The notes under the pieces: model-generated
What the model was told of the DNA's origin: nothing
Seen by the model: the letters and a program-made list of their open reading frames with translations, nothing else
Database searches by the model: none
NCBI RefSeq assembly: GCF_900105385.1
Contig: NZ_LT629772.1
Location: 496,001 to 560,000 of the forward strand
DNA: 64,000 bases
Direction: 5' to 3'
DNA from: Microlunatus soli
GTDB lineage: Bacteria; Actinomycetota; Actinomycetes; Propionibacteriales; Propionibacteriaceae
Program-made: the position numbers and the translations under genes
Shown: positions 17,388 through 25,902 of the stretch, in pieces
How the letters are laid out: every line of letters starts with the position of its first letter
How positions within the stretch are numbered: position 1 is the stretch's first letter

Positions 17388-18398
17388 ATGATCACCCGAC
17401 ACCCGAACAATCCCGTCCTGGAACCGAGCCAGGTCCCCTATCCCGCGGACTGCGTCTTCAACGCCGGAGCCGCCAAGATCAACGGCGACTATCTGATGGT
17501 CTTCCGCAACGACTTCGACTACCGCGGCGGAGCCGCGTTCGGTGGCTGCTGTCTCGGCCTGGCCCGGAGTTCCGACGGCGTCGACTGGACGGTCGACCCG
17601 GAACCGATCGTGACGATCGAGCAGGCCCGGCAGTGGTTCGCCGACAGCCACCATCCTCGCTTCGGCGCCGACGAGATCAGCCGGGTCTACGATCCACGGA
17701 TCACGGTGCTCGATGATCAGATCCACCTGACGGTGGCGATGGACACCCGGCACGGCATCCTCGGCGCGATCCTGCGGACCGACGACTTCCGCCGGTTCGA
17801 GCTGATCAGCCTGTCGGTGCCGGACAACCGCAACATGGTGCTCTTCCCGGAACGGATCGGCGACCGCTACTACCGGCTGGAGCGCCCGTTCTCGATCTAC
17901 GGTCGGGGTGCACCCGAGGCGTTCGATCTCTGGTCCTCCAGCTCACCGGATCTCACTCACTGGGGCAACAGCCGACTGGTGCTCGGGAGCGAAGAGGTCC
18001 CGTACGCCAACTCCAAGATCGGCCCGGCGGCGCCACCGATCCGCACCCCCGCAGGCTGGCTGGCAGCGATCCACGCCGTCCACAAGGACGATGATCAACT
18101 CTTGAACGCCTGGGGTGATCAGCAGTGGACGAAGGCCTACCACGCCGGCCTCGCGTTGCTCGATCTCGACGATCCGCAACGACTGATCGGTATCTCCCGG
18201 CAGCCGCTCCTGACTCCGGAGCCGCCGTATGAGACCGACGGCTTCCGCGGCAGCGTGATCTTCCCCTGCGCGATGATCGCCGAGGACTCCGGAGAGGTGA
18301 AGATCTACTACGGCGCCGCCGACACCGTCGTCGCCCTCGCCTCCGCGGATCTGGATGATCTGCTGAGCTCGATCGAACCGGTGCCGACAGCGCGGTAG
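17388..18398 (+). CDS. GH130 family glycoside phosphorylase/hydrolase
   Basis: This 336-aa five-bladed beta-propeller enzyme likely acts on beta-mannosides. Family signs are HPNNPVLEPSQ at the start, FNAGAAKINGDYLMVFR with the substrate-binding region, ISRVYDPRITVLDD, RNMVLFPE, KIGPAAPPIRT and the end KIYYGAADTVVALA. GH130 includes mannosylglucose and mannooligosaccharide phosphorylases as well as hydrolases; the subgroup cannot be set from these motifs. There is no signal peptide, so it acts in the cytosol. No sugar transporter is adjacent. Confidence 0.88.
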   Translation: MITRHPNNPVLEPSQVPYPADCVFNAGAAKINGDYLMVFRNDFDYRGGAAFGGCCLGLARSSDGVDWTVDPEPIVTIEQARQWFADSHHPRFGADEISRVYDPRITVLDDQIHLTVAMDTRHGILGAILRTDDFRRFELISLSVPDNRNMVLFPERIGDRYYRLERPFSIYGRGAPEAFDLWSSSSPDLTHWGNSRLVLGSEEVPYANSKIGPAAPPIRTPAGWLAAIHAVHKDDDQLLNAWGDQQWTKAYHAGLALLDLDDPQRLIGISRQPLLTPEPPYETDGFRGSVIFPCAMIAEDSGEVKIYYGAADTVVALASADLDDLLSSIEPVPTAR

Positions 18399-18459
18399 CA
18401 CTGTCCGGCTGCCGTAACGCCTGCGTTTGTCACGCCCTCGCCGGGGTACTGGCCACGGC

Positions 18460-18975
18460 ATGACTGGACCGGAATCTGAACTGACCGCGGAAGAACGCGC
18501 CACTGCTGACCGGCAGGCGGTCGCCGATGTCGTCGAGAAGGCACGGATCGCCGTGCTGACGACGATTGCGTCCGACGGATCGCTGGTCAGCCGACCGATG
18601 GCGCTGCAGCAGCGGCGGTTCGACGACGACCTGTATTTCTTCACCCCGGACCCGTCGGACAAGACCGACCAGGTCCGTTCCCATCCGGCCGTCAACGTCG
18701 CGATCCACTCCGCCGGCTCGTACCTGTCGCTGTCCGGATCGGCATCGATCAGCAAGGACCCGACGGTGATCGATGAGCTGTGGGATGCCGGTGCGGCCGC
18801 GTGGTTCGATGCCGGCCGGAACGACCCGGCGGTCGCTCTGCTGGTGGTGAGCACCGACTCCGCCGAACTGCAGTCGATCGACGGACCGCGGATCCTCACG
18901 TTGGCCAAATACGCCAAGGCTGTGGTCACCAAGGATCACCCTGACGTCGGCGACAGCACCCGGTTGGACCTCTGA
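18460..18975 (+). CDS. Pyridoxamine 5'-phosphate oxidase-fold (general stress protein 26-like) protein
   Basis: This 171-aa FMN-binding split-barrel protein contains VVEKARIAVLTTIASDGSLVSRPM, DDLYFFTPDPSDKTDQVRSHPAVNV and YLSLSGSASISKDPTVIDELW. The order and spacing match the GSP26 branch of the PPOX family, whose members bind flavin or F420 rather than making PLP. The ATG at 18460 begins the conserved part. It is followed 49 nt later by the SRPBCC gene on the same strand. Confidence 0.82.
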   Translation: MTGPESELTAEERATADRQAVADVVEKARIAVLTTIASDGSLVSRPMALQQRRFDDDLYFFTPDPSDKTDQVRSHPAVNVAIHSAGSYLSLSGSASISKDPTVIDELWDAGAAAWFDAGRNDPAVALLVVSTDSAELQSIDGPRILTLAKYAKAVVTKDHPDVGDSTRLDL

Positions 18976-19024
18976 ATCCGCCGTCAACCGCGCCCCCAAC
19001 GACCGAATGAAGGAGTCCTCACTG

Positions 19025-19489
19025 ATGCCCGACACCACCGCGATCACCGTCCGTCGGGAGATCGACGCCGACGCCGCGGACATCTTCAGCATCCTGAGCA
19101 ACCCCGATCGACACAACGAATTCGACGGCTCCGGATTCATCCGGTCGGCCGACCACCCGCAGCGGATCCAGGCGGTCGGCGAAACGTTCCGCATGAACAT
19201 GGCCGGCGACCACATGGGCGGCGAATACCAGACCGACAACACCGTCACCGGCTTCCAGCCCGGCAAACTGATCTCCTGGCAGACCGCACCGGCCGGCCAG
19301 CAGCCACCCGGCTGGGAGTGGGTCTACGAACTCACCCCACTTGATCATGAACGCACCGAGGTCCAGCTGAGCTACGACTGGTCGCGGGTCACCGACAGGG
19401 AACTGCTGAAGCAGATCTCGTTCCCGTTGGTCGGTCGCGAACAGTTGGAGGGTTCGCTGGCCGAACTCGCCGCAGTGGTCCGCGGCTGA
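19025..19489 (+). CDS. SRPBCC family protein
   Basis: This 154-aa START/SRPBCC-fold protein shows VRREIDADAADIFSILSNPDRHNEFDGS at the N-terminus, the mid-barrel VGETFRMNM and PGKLISWQT, and the C-terminal helix LEGSLAELAAVV. This helix-grip fold binds hydrophobic ligands; no catalytic role is evident. AAGGAG at 19010–19015 sets ATG 19025 as the start rather than the ATG at 19007, which contains the ribosome-binding site. Ligand is unknown. Confidence 0.78.
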   Translation: MPDTTAITVRREIDADAADIFSILSNPDRHNEFDGSGFIRSADHPQRIQAVGETFRMNMAGDHMGGEYQTDNTVTGFQPGKLISWQTAPAGQQPPGWEWVYELTPLDHERTEVQLSYDWSRVTDRELLKQISFPLVGREQLEGSLAELAAVVRG

Positions 19490-19505
19490 GCCATCACCCG
19501 GGCCG

Positions 19506-20012
19506 TCAGCCGGCGCGGAGTGCCTTGATCAAGTCCGCCTTGTTCATGGCCGAACGTCCCTTGACACCGACGTTCTGCGCTTCCTTCAGCAGATCGGCTC
19601 GGGTCCACTCCGCGTAGGCCGGTGCCGATCCCTGCGCAGCGGTCTTCCGCGGGGTCGCCGTCTTGCGCGGGATCGCGGCCTTGCGGGTGGCCGTCTTGCG
19701 GGCGGGCGCGGCCTTCCGTGCGGTCGCAGTCCTGCCTGCGGTCGAGCTCTTGCGCGGCGCAGCTGGTGCGCTCGGAGCTTCGGTGCTGCTCGGCTCCGGT
19801 GCCGGGGCGGCCTGCTCCGCCGCGGCGGCTTCGGCCTTCGCGGCCTTCTTCGCGTCCTTCTTGGCTGCCTTGTCCCGCGCAGCCGTGGCCGCGTCGGCAA
19901 TCCGAGCCGACTTCTTCTTGGACAGTCCCTCGTCCCGCAGCAGCTTGTACAGCGCGCGGTCCGCGACCGGCTGGCCGGTCTTGTCCTTGCTCTTCTTCTT
20001 CGTCTTCGCCAT
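19506..20012 (-). CDS. Lys/Ala-rich protein with C-terminal Rho-N/SAP-like domain
   Basis: This is a 168-aa protein. Residues 1–55 hold a conserved charged block with DRALYKLLRDEGLSKKKSARIADA. Residues 55–125 are a histone-H1-like Ala/Lys/Pro/Thr-rich tail with several ARKTAT/PRKTAT-type units. Residues 135–168 form a helix-loop-helix reading TRADLLKEAQNVGVKGRSAMNKADLIKALR. The last part matches the end of the protein at the left window edge. Together this suggests a small nucleoid- or RNA-binding protein. ATG 20012 follows GGAGGACACC. Confidence 0.75.
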   Translation of the reverse strand: MAKTKKKSKDKTGQPVADRALYKLLRDEGLSKKKSARIADAATAARDKAAKKDAKKAAKAEAAAAEQAAPAPEPSSTEAPSAPAAPRKSSTAGRTATARKAAPARKTATRKAAIPRKTATPRKTAAQGSAPAYAEWTRADLLKEAQNVGVKGRSAMNKADLIKALRAG

Positions 20013-20177
20013 GGTGTCCTCCACAGGTTCGAATCCGTCGGCCGGGTCGGGGTCTTCGAACCGAGCCCGGGTACGGGCCCACCTACGGCCGACGAGTAGT
20101 CCCGGCACTCTACTGCCAGCACGTGACGCGGGCCGCGCGCCACGACGCAGCACCGATCTGCTCAGTCGCTGCCCTGC

Positions 20178-20510
20178 TCAGTCGTTGCCGGCGACGTCCT
20201 TGGGGACCTCGAGATCGCTGTGCACGATCTCCTCGATCGAGACGTCGCGGAAGGTGAGCGCCTTTGCGCTCTTGACGAACCGGGACGGCCGGTACATGTC
20301 CCACACCCAGGCGTCGGCCATCGAGACCTCGTAGTAGACGTCGCCGCCCTCGGAACGGACCTTCAGATCGACGGCGTTGCACAGGTAGAAGCGACGCTCG
20401 GTCTCCACCGCGTAGGTGAAGATCCCGACGACGTCCTTGTACTCACGGTAGAGCTGCAGCTCCAGATCGCTCTCGTACTGTTCCAGATCTTCGGCGCTCA
20501 TCTCACTCAC
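20178..20510 (-). CDS. DUF2469 family protein
   Basis: This 110-aa protein begins MSEMSAEDLEQYESDLELQL, continues YREYKDVVGIFTYAVETERRFYLCN and ends with DMYRPSRFVKSAKALTFRDVSIEE. It is the highly conserved actinobacterial DUF2469 protein usually encoded right after rnhB, as here; its start overlaps the rnhB stop by a few bases. Function is unknown; linkage to rnhB, lepB and rplS suggests a role tied to ribosome or RNA metabolism, which is inference only. Confidence 0.9.
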   Translation of the reverse strand: MSEMSAEDLEQYESDLELQLYREYKDVVGIFTYAVETERRFYLCNAVDLKVRSEGGDVYYEVSMADAWVWDMYRPSRFVKSAKALTFRDVSIEEIVHSDLEVPKDVAGND

Positions 20511-21264
20511 CCTCTTCTCGACCGCGGTTGTGCAGCAGCAGCCCGGGCAGGGACCGGAGCTGCTGTCCGGGCTTCACCGTACGGACCACGTTGTCGAAGC
20601 GCATCCGGTGGGTCGGGCTCGGTCCCAGCCGATCCAGGTGCCCCTGGTGCAGCGGCGTGCAATAGCCCTTGTGGACCGCGAACTCGTAGTCGGGATACAC
20701 CGCGTCCAGTTCGACCATGATCCGATCCCGGGTCACCTTGGCCAACACCGATGCTGCCGCCACGCAGGCCGCCACCCGGTCACCCTTCCAGATCGACAGG
20801 CCAGGCAGTCCGAGTCCGTCCACGCTGAAACCGTCGGTCAGCACATAGGTCGGCGCGATGTCCAGCCGCAGCAACGCCCGACGCAGTGCCTCGATGTTGG
20901 CGACATGCATGCCGAGCCGGTCGCATTCCTCGGGCTCGATCGCCACCACCGACCAGGCCAGCGCCTTGTCGACGATCTGGTCGTAGCAGCGTTCCCGCTG
21001 TGCGGCGGTCAGCAGTTTGGAGTCGCGCAGACCGGTGATCTGTTTGGACTTGGCATCGGACAGGATCGCAGCACCGGCGACCAGCGGCCCGGCGCACGCA
21101 CCACGGCCTGCCTCGTCGGCCCCGGCGACCGGATCCAGACCGGCTCGCTGCAGCGCGCGCTCGTAGCCGTACAGCCCACTGTCGCGGCGGACCTGGACGC
21201 GGGGGACGACGGCGTCGGTCCCGATGCCGACGCCGGCTCCCTGATCGGTGACCGAAGCATTCAT
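20503..21264 (-). CDS. rnhB: Ribonuclease HII
   Basis: This 253-aa enzyme degrades RNA in RNA–DNA hybrids and starts removal of misincorporated ribonucleotides. The catalytic D-E pair is in GADEAGRGACAGPL (Asp50, Glu51). Further motifs are LRDSKLLTAAQRE, the AAASVLAKVTRDRIM block and the HKGYCTPLHQ loop. About 40 variable residues precede the core. ATG 21264 overlaps the lepB stop (TGATG); ATG 21270 is also possible. It is the third gene of rplS-lepB-rnhB-DUF2469. Confidence 0.94.
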   Translation of the reverse strand: MNASVTDQGAGVGIGTDAVVPRVQVRRDSGLYGYERALQRAGLDPVAGADEAGRGACAGPLVAGAAILSDAKSKQITGLRDSKLLTAAQRERCYDQIVDKALAWSVVAIEPEECDRLGMHVANIEALRRALLRLDIAPTYVLTDGFSVDGLGLPGLSIWKGDRVAACVAAASVLAKVTRDRIMVELDAVYPDYEFAVHKGYCTPLHQGHLDRLGPSPTHRMRFDNVVRTVKPGQQLRSLPGLLLHNRGREEGE

Positions 21265-22172
21265 CAACATCTCACGTTAGGCGTTTTCACCACCGGTTCG
21301 GCAGCGGGTGGGCCCTTCGCGTCGGGAACCGGCTCGAAGGTGGCCGGACGTTTCAGCAGTTCGGCACGGGAGAACGGAGCGACGATGGCGAACACCGGGC
21401 CGACGACGTCATCGGTCGGGACGAAGGCGCTCATGTATTCGCCGTCGGCGCTCTGGTCGTCCAGGTGGCAACGGGAATCGGCGCTGTTGTCGCGATGGTC
21501 ACCCATCACCCAGATCCGGTCCCGAGGCACCACCACGTCGAACGGGAAGTCCGACGGCTTGCTCTGCGAACCGCCGCTCTTGTACAGGTAGGACGACTCG
21601 TCCAGTGCCTGGCCGTTGACCGTGATCCGGCCGTCGGTGTCGCAACAGACGACATGATCACCGGGCAGTCCGATCGCCCGCTTGACCAGGTACTCGCTGC
21701 TGGTGTTCGGCAGCACGCCGATCCACTCCAGCCCCTTGCCGATCGGGCCGCGTTCCTCGGTCTGCGGTTCGTCACCCAGCCAGTGGTTGGGGTCCTTGAA
21801 GACGACGACGTCGCCGCGTTTGAAGTCGGTGATCTTCTGGACCGCGATCCGGTCGCCGACATTGAGGGTGTGCTCCATCGATCCGGACGGGACCAGGAAC
21901 ATCTGACCGACGAAGGCACGGATCAACGCTGCGATGATCAACGCGCCGACGACGACGATCACCAGTTCCTTGATCAGGCTCCAGATCTTGTCACCGATGG
22001 TGCGCGGATTGTCCTCGCTGCCGACCTTGGCCGCATTCAACGGACGGCGTCCGACCACGAGAGGATCGGCCTCGTCATCAGCGATGACGTCAGCATGGCT
22101 TTCACTCGTTCCGTTGACACGTCGGCCATTATTCCTCAGGCCGAGGACAAACCTGAGAGAGCGCGCCGCCAC
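21264..22172 (-). CDS. lepB: Signal peptidase I
   Basis: This 302-aa membrane-bound serine peptidase cleaves signal peptides on the outer face. A roughly 65-residue cytosolic N-terminus is followed by one TM helix (about 68–90). The catalytic serine is Ser98 in VPSGSMEHTL and the general base is Lys164 in YLVKRAIGLPGD. The GDHRDNSADSR box is present near residue 225. The GTG at 22172 is the only plausible in-frame start but lacks a clear Shine-Dalgarno. It starts 32 nt after the rplS stop. Confidence 0.93.
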   Translation of the reverse strand: MAARSLRFVLGLRNNGRRVNGTSESHADVIADDEADPLVVGRRPLNAAKVGSEDNPRTIGDKIWSLIKELVIVVVGALIIAALIRAFVGQMFLVPSGSMEHTLNVGDRIAVQKITDFKRGDVVVFKDPNHWLGDEPQTEERGPIGKGLEWIGVLPNTSSEYLVKRAIGLPGDHVVCCDTDGRITVNGQALDESSYLYKSGGSQSKPSDFPFDVVVPRDRIWVMGDHRDNSADSRCHLDDQSADGEYMSAFVPTDDVVGPVFAIVAPFSRAELLKRPATFEPVPDAKGPPAAEPVVKTPNVRC

Positions 22173-22204
22173 TCCGGGGAACTCGGCCCCCGGGGTACGG
22201 GGAC

Positions 22205-22570
22205 TCAGGCCTCGCGCTTCTCCTTGATCTTGGCGGCCTTGCCGCGCAGACCACGCAGGTAGTAGAGCTTGGCGCGACGGACATCACCGCGGCGGTCGAC
22301 CTCGATCTTGTCGATGATCGGGCTGTGCACCGGGAAGGTCCGCTCGACGCCGACGCCGAAGCTGACCTTGCGGACGGTGAAGGACTCGCGGACACCTGCA
22401 CCGGAGCGGGAGATCACGATGCCGGTGAAGAGCTGGACACGGGACCGGTTGCCTTCGACGACCCGGACGTGCACCTTGACGGTGTCACCGGCGCGGAAGT
22501 CGGGAACGTCGTCCCGCAGCGAAGCCTTGTCGAGAGCGTCGATCAGGGCGGGAGAGGGCGTGGTAGCCAT
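22205..22570 (-). CDS. rplS: 50S ribosomal protein L19
   Basis: This 121-aa ribosomal protein shows [22 protein letters not shown], the conserved [37 protein letters not shown] and [21 protein letters not shown] end. ATG 22570 begins the protein; an upstream in-frame ATG (22594) is less likely. In most actinobacteria trmD is directly upstream, but here trmD is at 61437–62678 and an unlinked NUDIX gene diverges from rplS. The 200 nt upstream must therefore hold its own promoter. Confidence 0.96.
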   Translation of the reverse strand: MATTPSPALIDALDKASLRDDVPDFRAGDTVKVHVRVVEGNRSRVQLFTGIVISRSGAGVRESFTVRKVSFGVGVERTFPVHSPIIDKIEVDRRGDVRRAKLYYLRGLRGKAAKIKEKREA

Positions 22571-22769
22571 GATGGTGTCCTTGCTCGGCGCCACAGGTCA
22601 CCGCTAGCGATGAGTTCTCAAACCCTCAGGGCGCGGACGATCCCCCTGTGGCAGGAGCCGCGCAGACGCTGAGGACAACAGCAGTCGATTCTGCCACAGC
22701 GGTGCCATCGGGGCGAAATCGATCGCCGCCGAACGCAGGCGCCGGAGTCAGGTCGTCCGCGGGACGAGA

Positions 22770-23204
22770 ATGGCGGCCATGAGTGATTTCCACCTGGTGG
22801 GCTGGTTGGTTCTTCGTGACGACCGGGAACGGATCCTGCTCGCCCGGCGGGCCGGCGTCAGCTACGGCGAGGGTCACTGGGGTCTGCCCGGCGGGCACGT
22901 CGAGCCCGGTGAGACGCTGCCCGATGCCGCCGCCCGGGAAGCCGCCGAGGAGGTCGGGATCACCGTGCGGCCGGATCGGCTGGTCCCGCTGGGCATGTCC
23001 CGCTACACCGACGCCGGCGTCGCCGGTCTGGATGTGTTCTTCGGCACCGACCACTACTCCGGCGAACCGCGCCCGGTCGACGAGTGCGACCGGGTCGGCT
23101 GGTTCGGGCTGGACGCACTCCCCGACCCGGTCCTGCCGTGGCTGCCGACGACGCTCCGGCGACTACTGGTGGACCACCAGTGGTACGAGGAAGTGTTGGG
23201 CTGA
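22770..23204 (+). CDS. NUDIX hydrolase
   Basis: This 144-aa protein has a clear Nudix box: GGHVEPGETLPDAAAREAAEE followed by VGI, with the metal-binding REAAEE. N-terminal strand is HLVGWLVLRDDRERILLARR, and WFGLDALPDPVLPW follows the box. It probably removes a nucleoside diphosphate-linked moiety; the substrate cannot be predicted. ATG 22770 is 5 nt after GGGA; ATG 22779 is an alternative. It diverges from rplS. Confidence 0.88.
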   Translation: MAAMSDFHLVGWLVLRDDRERILLARRAGVSYGEGHWGLPGGHVEPGETLPDAAAREAAEEVGITVRPDRLVPLGMSRYTDAGVAGLDVFFGTDHYSGEPRPVDECDRVGWFGLDALPDPVLPWLPTTLRRLLVDHQWYEEVLG

Positions 23205-23219
23205 ACCGGCAGCCCGGTA

Positions 23220-23278
23220 CCGAATGTGAGCCGATGGCTGCCAAACCGGCCATCCGACAGCCATCAGCTCACCATCGG
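23220..23278. repeat. Palindromic intergenic repeat, copy 1
   Basis: Arm ccgaatgtgagccgatggct(g) at 23220–23240 pairs with 23258–23278 (18 of 21 positions), loop 17 nt. It lies between the convergent 3' ends at 23204 and 23366. A near-identical element is at 29322–29380. It may act as a bidirectional terminator. Confidence 0.8.
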
Positions 23279-23365
23279 TGCCCGGTCTGCGATCCGGGTA
23301 CGACGGGCGTCGGGCCAGCCAGGGCTGTGGCGGATCTTCGGCGCCCGCCAGCGGTAGCGGTCAGG

Positions 23366-23890
23366 TCAGGTCAGGTCGACCAGTCGGGCTCGGCCGACCC
23401 CGATCCAGATCGCGGCGACGAGCGGGACCAACAGTCCCCAGGACGGGCCGAACGCCCGCTCGTCATCCCCGGCGTCGATGTCGGGGAACCAGCCGAGTCC
23501 GATCGCCACCAGCAGCGTTCCGAGCACCAGCACAGCCAGCGAGATCCCGACCAGCCATTTCGCCTTGGCCGAGTCCTTGTCCAACGAGGTCAGCACCGCG
23601 ACCGCGGTGGCCAGCAGTCCGATCAGCAGCACCGCCACCCCGATCCCGATCAGCACCAGACCGCCCTGTGCCGCGTACGGGTGGGATTCGGCCAGGTCCT
23701 CGACCTCCTCGCCGAGCTCGGGCATCCTGGCGATCAGGCCGAACAAGTGGTGCCGGTCGACCGAGAGCCGGTCGCTGCCGTCGTGTTCGTCAGCCGTGAA
23801 GGCGGCGACCGGAACCAAAATCGTTGCGGCCAACAGCGTCAGGGAGATCAACTGGGTTTGCCATCGGACGAGCTGGACGATGCCGTCCAT
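23366..23890 (-). CDS. Four-TM membrane protein, unknown family
   Basis: This 174-aa protein has an N-terminal TM (about 12–35), an extracytoplasmic polar loop with ADEHDGSDRLSVDRHHLFGLIARMPELGEEVEDLAE, and three further TM segments separated by short charged turns (LTSLDKDSAKAKW; FPDIDAGDDERAFGP). ATG 23890 is 11 nt after GAAGGAG; a GTG at 23920 is an alternative. I do not recognise a family. It is oriented with, and just downstream of, the ABC-F gene's opposite end, with no obvious functional tie. Confidence 0.65.
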   Translation of the reverse strand: MDGIVQLVRWQTQLISLTLLAATILVPVAAFTADEHDGSDRLSVDRHHLFGLIARMPELGEEVEDLAESHPYAAQGGLVLIGIGVAVLLIGLLATAVAVLTSLDKDSAKAKWLVGISLAVLVLGTLLVAIGLGWFPDIDAGDDERAFGPSWGLLVPLVAAIWIGVGRARLVDLT

Positions 23891-23948
23891 CCGACCCGAC
23901 ACTCCTTCGACGGATATCACCGGCGCATGGTAGCGGTCCCTGAGCTCG

Positions 23949-25619
23949 TCAGCCGTTCGCCGCGACGGCGGCCGCGCCCCCGGCCGGCGCCGGGTCGTCC
24001 GGTGCCGCGATCGTCTCCAGCCGCGCGAACCGGCCGGGCTCGGGGTCGTCGGTGAAGGTGAGTTCGCCGGTCAGCCCGATCTCGTCCAGGAACGGCCGAT
24101 CGTGGCTGATCACCAGCAGCGCACCCTGATACTGCCGCAGCGCCGAGGTCAGCGCCGCGACGGTGTCCAGGTCCAGATTGTTGGTGGGCTCGTCCAAGAT
24201 CAGCAGCTGTGGCGCAGGCTCGGCCATCAACAACGCCGCCAGACTCGCCCGGAACAGCTCTCCCCCGGACAGGCTCCGGGCCGGTCGGGTGATCACGTCG
24301 GCTCCGAGCAGGAACCGTGCCAGTCCGGCACGCAGCCGGTTGTCATCGGCGTTCGGGGCCAGTCGGGACACCGAGGACAACACCGGCAGGTCGTTGTCCA
24401 GGATCTGCAACCGCTGCGGCAACAGCCGGTAGGGCACCTTCGTCCGTACCGTTCCCGCCCGTGGTGGCACCGTGCCGGTCACCGTGTCGATGAAGGTCGT
24501 CTTGCCGGTTCCGTTGCCTCCGGTCAGTGCCAGCCGCTCCGGGCCGCGGACGTGCAGATCAACACCGACACCGTTGCGCAGCACCAGGTCCTCGGTGATC
24601 AACACCTCCCGTCCGGCGGGGATCGCCGTCGCCCGCAGGTCGACCTTGATCAGATCGTCATCGCGGACCCGTGCCTCGGCATCGTCCAGCCGCGCCTTGG
24701 CCTCCTCGACATCGGCCTCGTGGCCGCCGCGGAGCTTGCCGTTGGATACCTCGGCCTTGCGTTTCATTGCGCCGGCGATGATCTTGGGCATCCCGCTCTT
24801 CTCGGCGAACTCCTTGCCGTAACGGTTGTGCCGATCCATCTTGGTCTGCGCCTCGATCAACTCACGACGCTGTCGTTTCAGATTGGCCTCGGCACTGCGG
24901 ACAGCACGGGCTGCGGCTTCCTGCTCCACGGCGACCGCCTCGGTGTAGGCATCGAAGTTTCCGCCGTAGAAGGTGATCGCGGAATCCCGGAGCTCGGCGA
25001 TCTGATCACACAGGGCGAGGAGCTCGCGGTCGTGGCTGACCGCGATCACCGGCCCGGGCCAGCGTTGCACCGCGGCGTACAACCGGTCCCGGGCCGACCG
25101 GTCCAGGTTGTTGGTCGGCTCGTCCAACAGCAACACCTCGGGTCGGGCGAGGAAGAGTCCGGCCAGCGCCAGCAGCACGACCTGCCCGCCGGACAGGGTG
25201 CCGACCGGTCGCTCCAGATCAAGATCGACAAAACCGAACGCGGACAGCTCGGCCTGGACCCGATCCTCCAGATCCCAGTTGTCGCCGATGACGTCGAAGT
25301 CGTCCGGCTCACCGTCGCCGGCGTCGACCTTTGCCAATGCAGCAACGATTTCCTCGATGCCGAGCACCGAGGCGACCGTGCGGTCGCCGGCCAGCACGAG
25401 GTCCTGCCGGAGGTAGCCGATCCGGTCCGGGCGACTGATCGTCCCGGACGTCGGGTGCAGCTCGTCGGCCAGCAGTTTGATCAAGGTCGACTTGCCGGCT
25501 CCGTTGCGCCCGACCAGTCCGGTGAAGCCGCCGGCAAAGCTGCAGTCCAGGGATTCGAGGACGGTCTCGCCGGTCGGAAAAGAGAATGAGAGGTCGTGAC
25601 AGACCAGAACAGCAGACAT
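23949..25619 (-). CDS. ABC-F family ATPase (ribosome-associated, possible antibiotic-resistance type)
   Basis: This 556-aa soluble protein has two ABC domains and no TM segments. The first Walker A is GRNGAGKST (37–45) with LSGGQVVLLALA and LLLDEPTNNLD; the second is GGNGTGKTT with LSGGELFRASLA and LILDEPTNNLD. The charged linker between them (about 230–320, with RHNRYGKEFAEKSGMPKIIAGAMKRK...) is the P-site tRNA-interaction arm of ABC-F factors. Members either tune translation (EttA type) or displace ribosome antibiotics. The structured leader at 25629–25688 favours the inducible resistance class, but this is inference. ATG 25619 follows AGGAG. Confidence 0.9.
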   Translation of the reverse strand: MSAVLVCHDLSFSFPTGETVLESLDCSFAGGFTGLVGRNGAGKSTLIKLLADELHPTSGTISRPDRIGYLRQDLVLAGDRTVASVLGIEEIVAALAKVDAGDGEPDDFDVIGDNWDLEDRVQAELSAFGFVDLDLERPVGTLSGGQVVLLALAGLFLARPEVLLLDEPTNNLDRSARDRLYAAVQRWPGPVIAVSHDRELLALCDQIAELRDSAITFYGGNFDAYTEAVAVEQEAAARAVRSAEANLKRQRRELIEAQTKMDRHNRYGKEFAEKSGMPKIIAGAMKRKAEVSNGKLRGGHEADVEEAKARLDDAEARVRDDDLIKVDLRATAIPAGREVLITEDLVLRNGVGVDLHVRGPERLALTGGNGTGKTTFIDTVTGTVPPRAGTVRTKVPYRLLPQRLQILDNDLPVLSSVSRLAPNADDNRLRAGLARFLLGADVITRPARSLSGGELFRASLAALLMAEPAPQLLILDEPTNNLDLDTVAALTSALRQYQGALLVISHDRPFLDEIGLTGELTFTDDPEPGRFARLETIAAPDDPAPAGGAAAVAANG

Positions 25620-25628
25620 CTGCGGGTA

Positions 25629-25688
25629 CTCCTGAAGTCGGATGCGCACCGGCCGGATCGGCTGGGTGCAGCGAGAATGCGACTTCAG
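25629..25688 (-). promoter_or_regulatory. Leader stem-loop overlapping the ABC-F ribosome-binding site
   Basis: On the minus-strand RNA, ctgaagtcgcat (25688–25677) can pair with atccgacttcag (25643–25632) with one mismatch, loop 33 nt. The Shine-Dalgarno AGGAG (25633–25629) shares two bases with the downstream arm. A reading frame starting at ATG 25728 runs through the stem and past the ABC-F start. The layout could mask or expose the start site. Confidence 0.5.
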
Positions 25689-25902
25689 AGATCCACTGGG
25701 TGGCCTTCCGCAGACAATGAGACGGCATCAAGCTTAGGCCAGCGATCCGAGTCGATCAAGTCTGCTGCGCCGAAGGGTCAGATCCGCCCGGGCCGAGGTC
25801 AAGGTCGGGCCACGGTGTGGAGTCCGGATCGTCGACAGACCATGACCCTGCTGTGACAAAGCCGCGATGTCGTGGTGACGGCCCGAACCTACCGTCGCCA
25901 TC

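Noticed and set aside
24102-25589. 495-codon plus-strand open frame
   Set aside because: Antisense to the ABC-F gene, whose two Walker motifs define the real frame.
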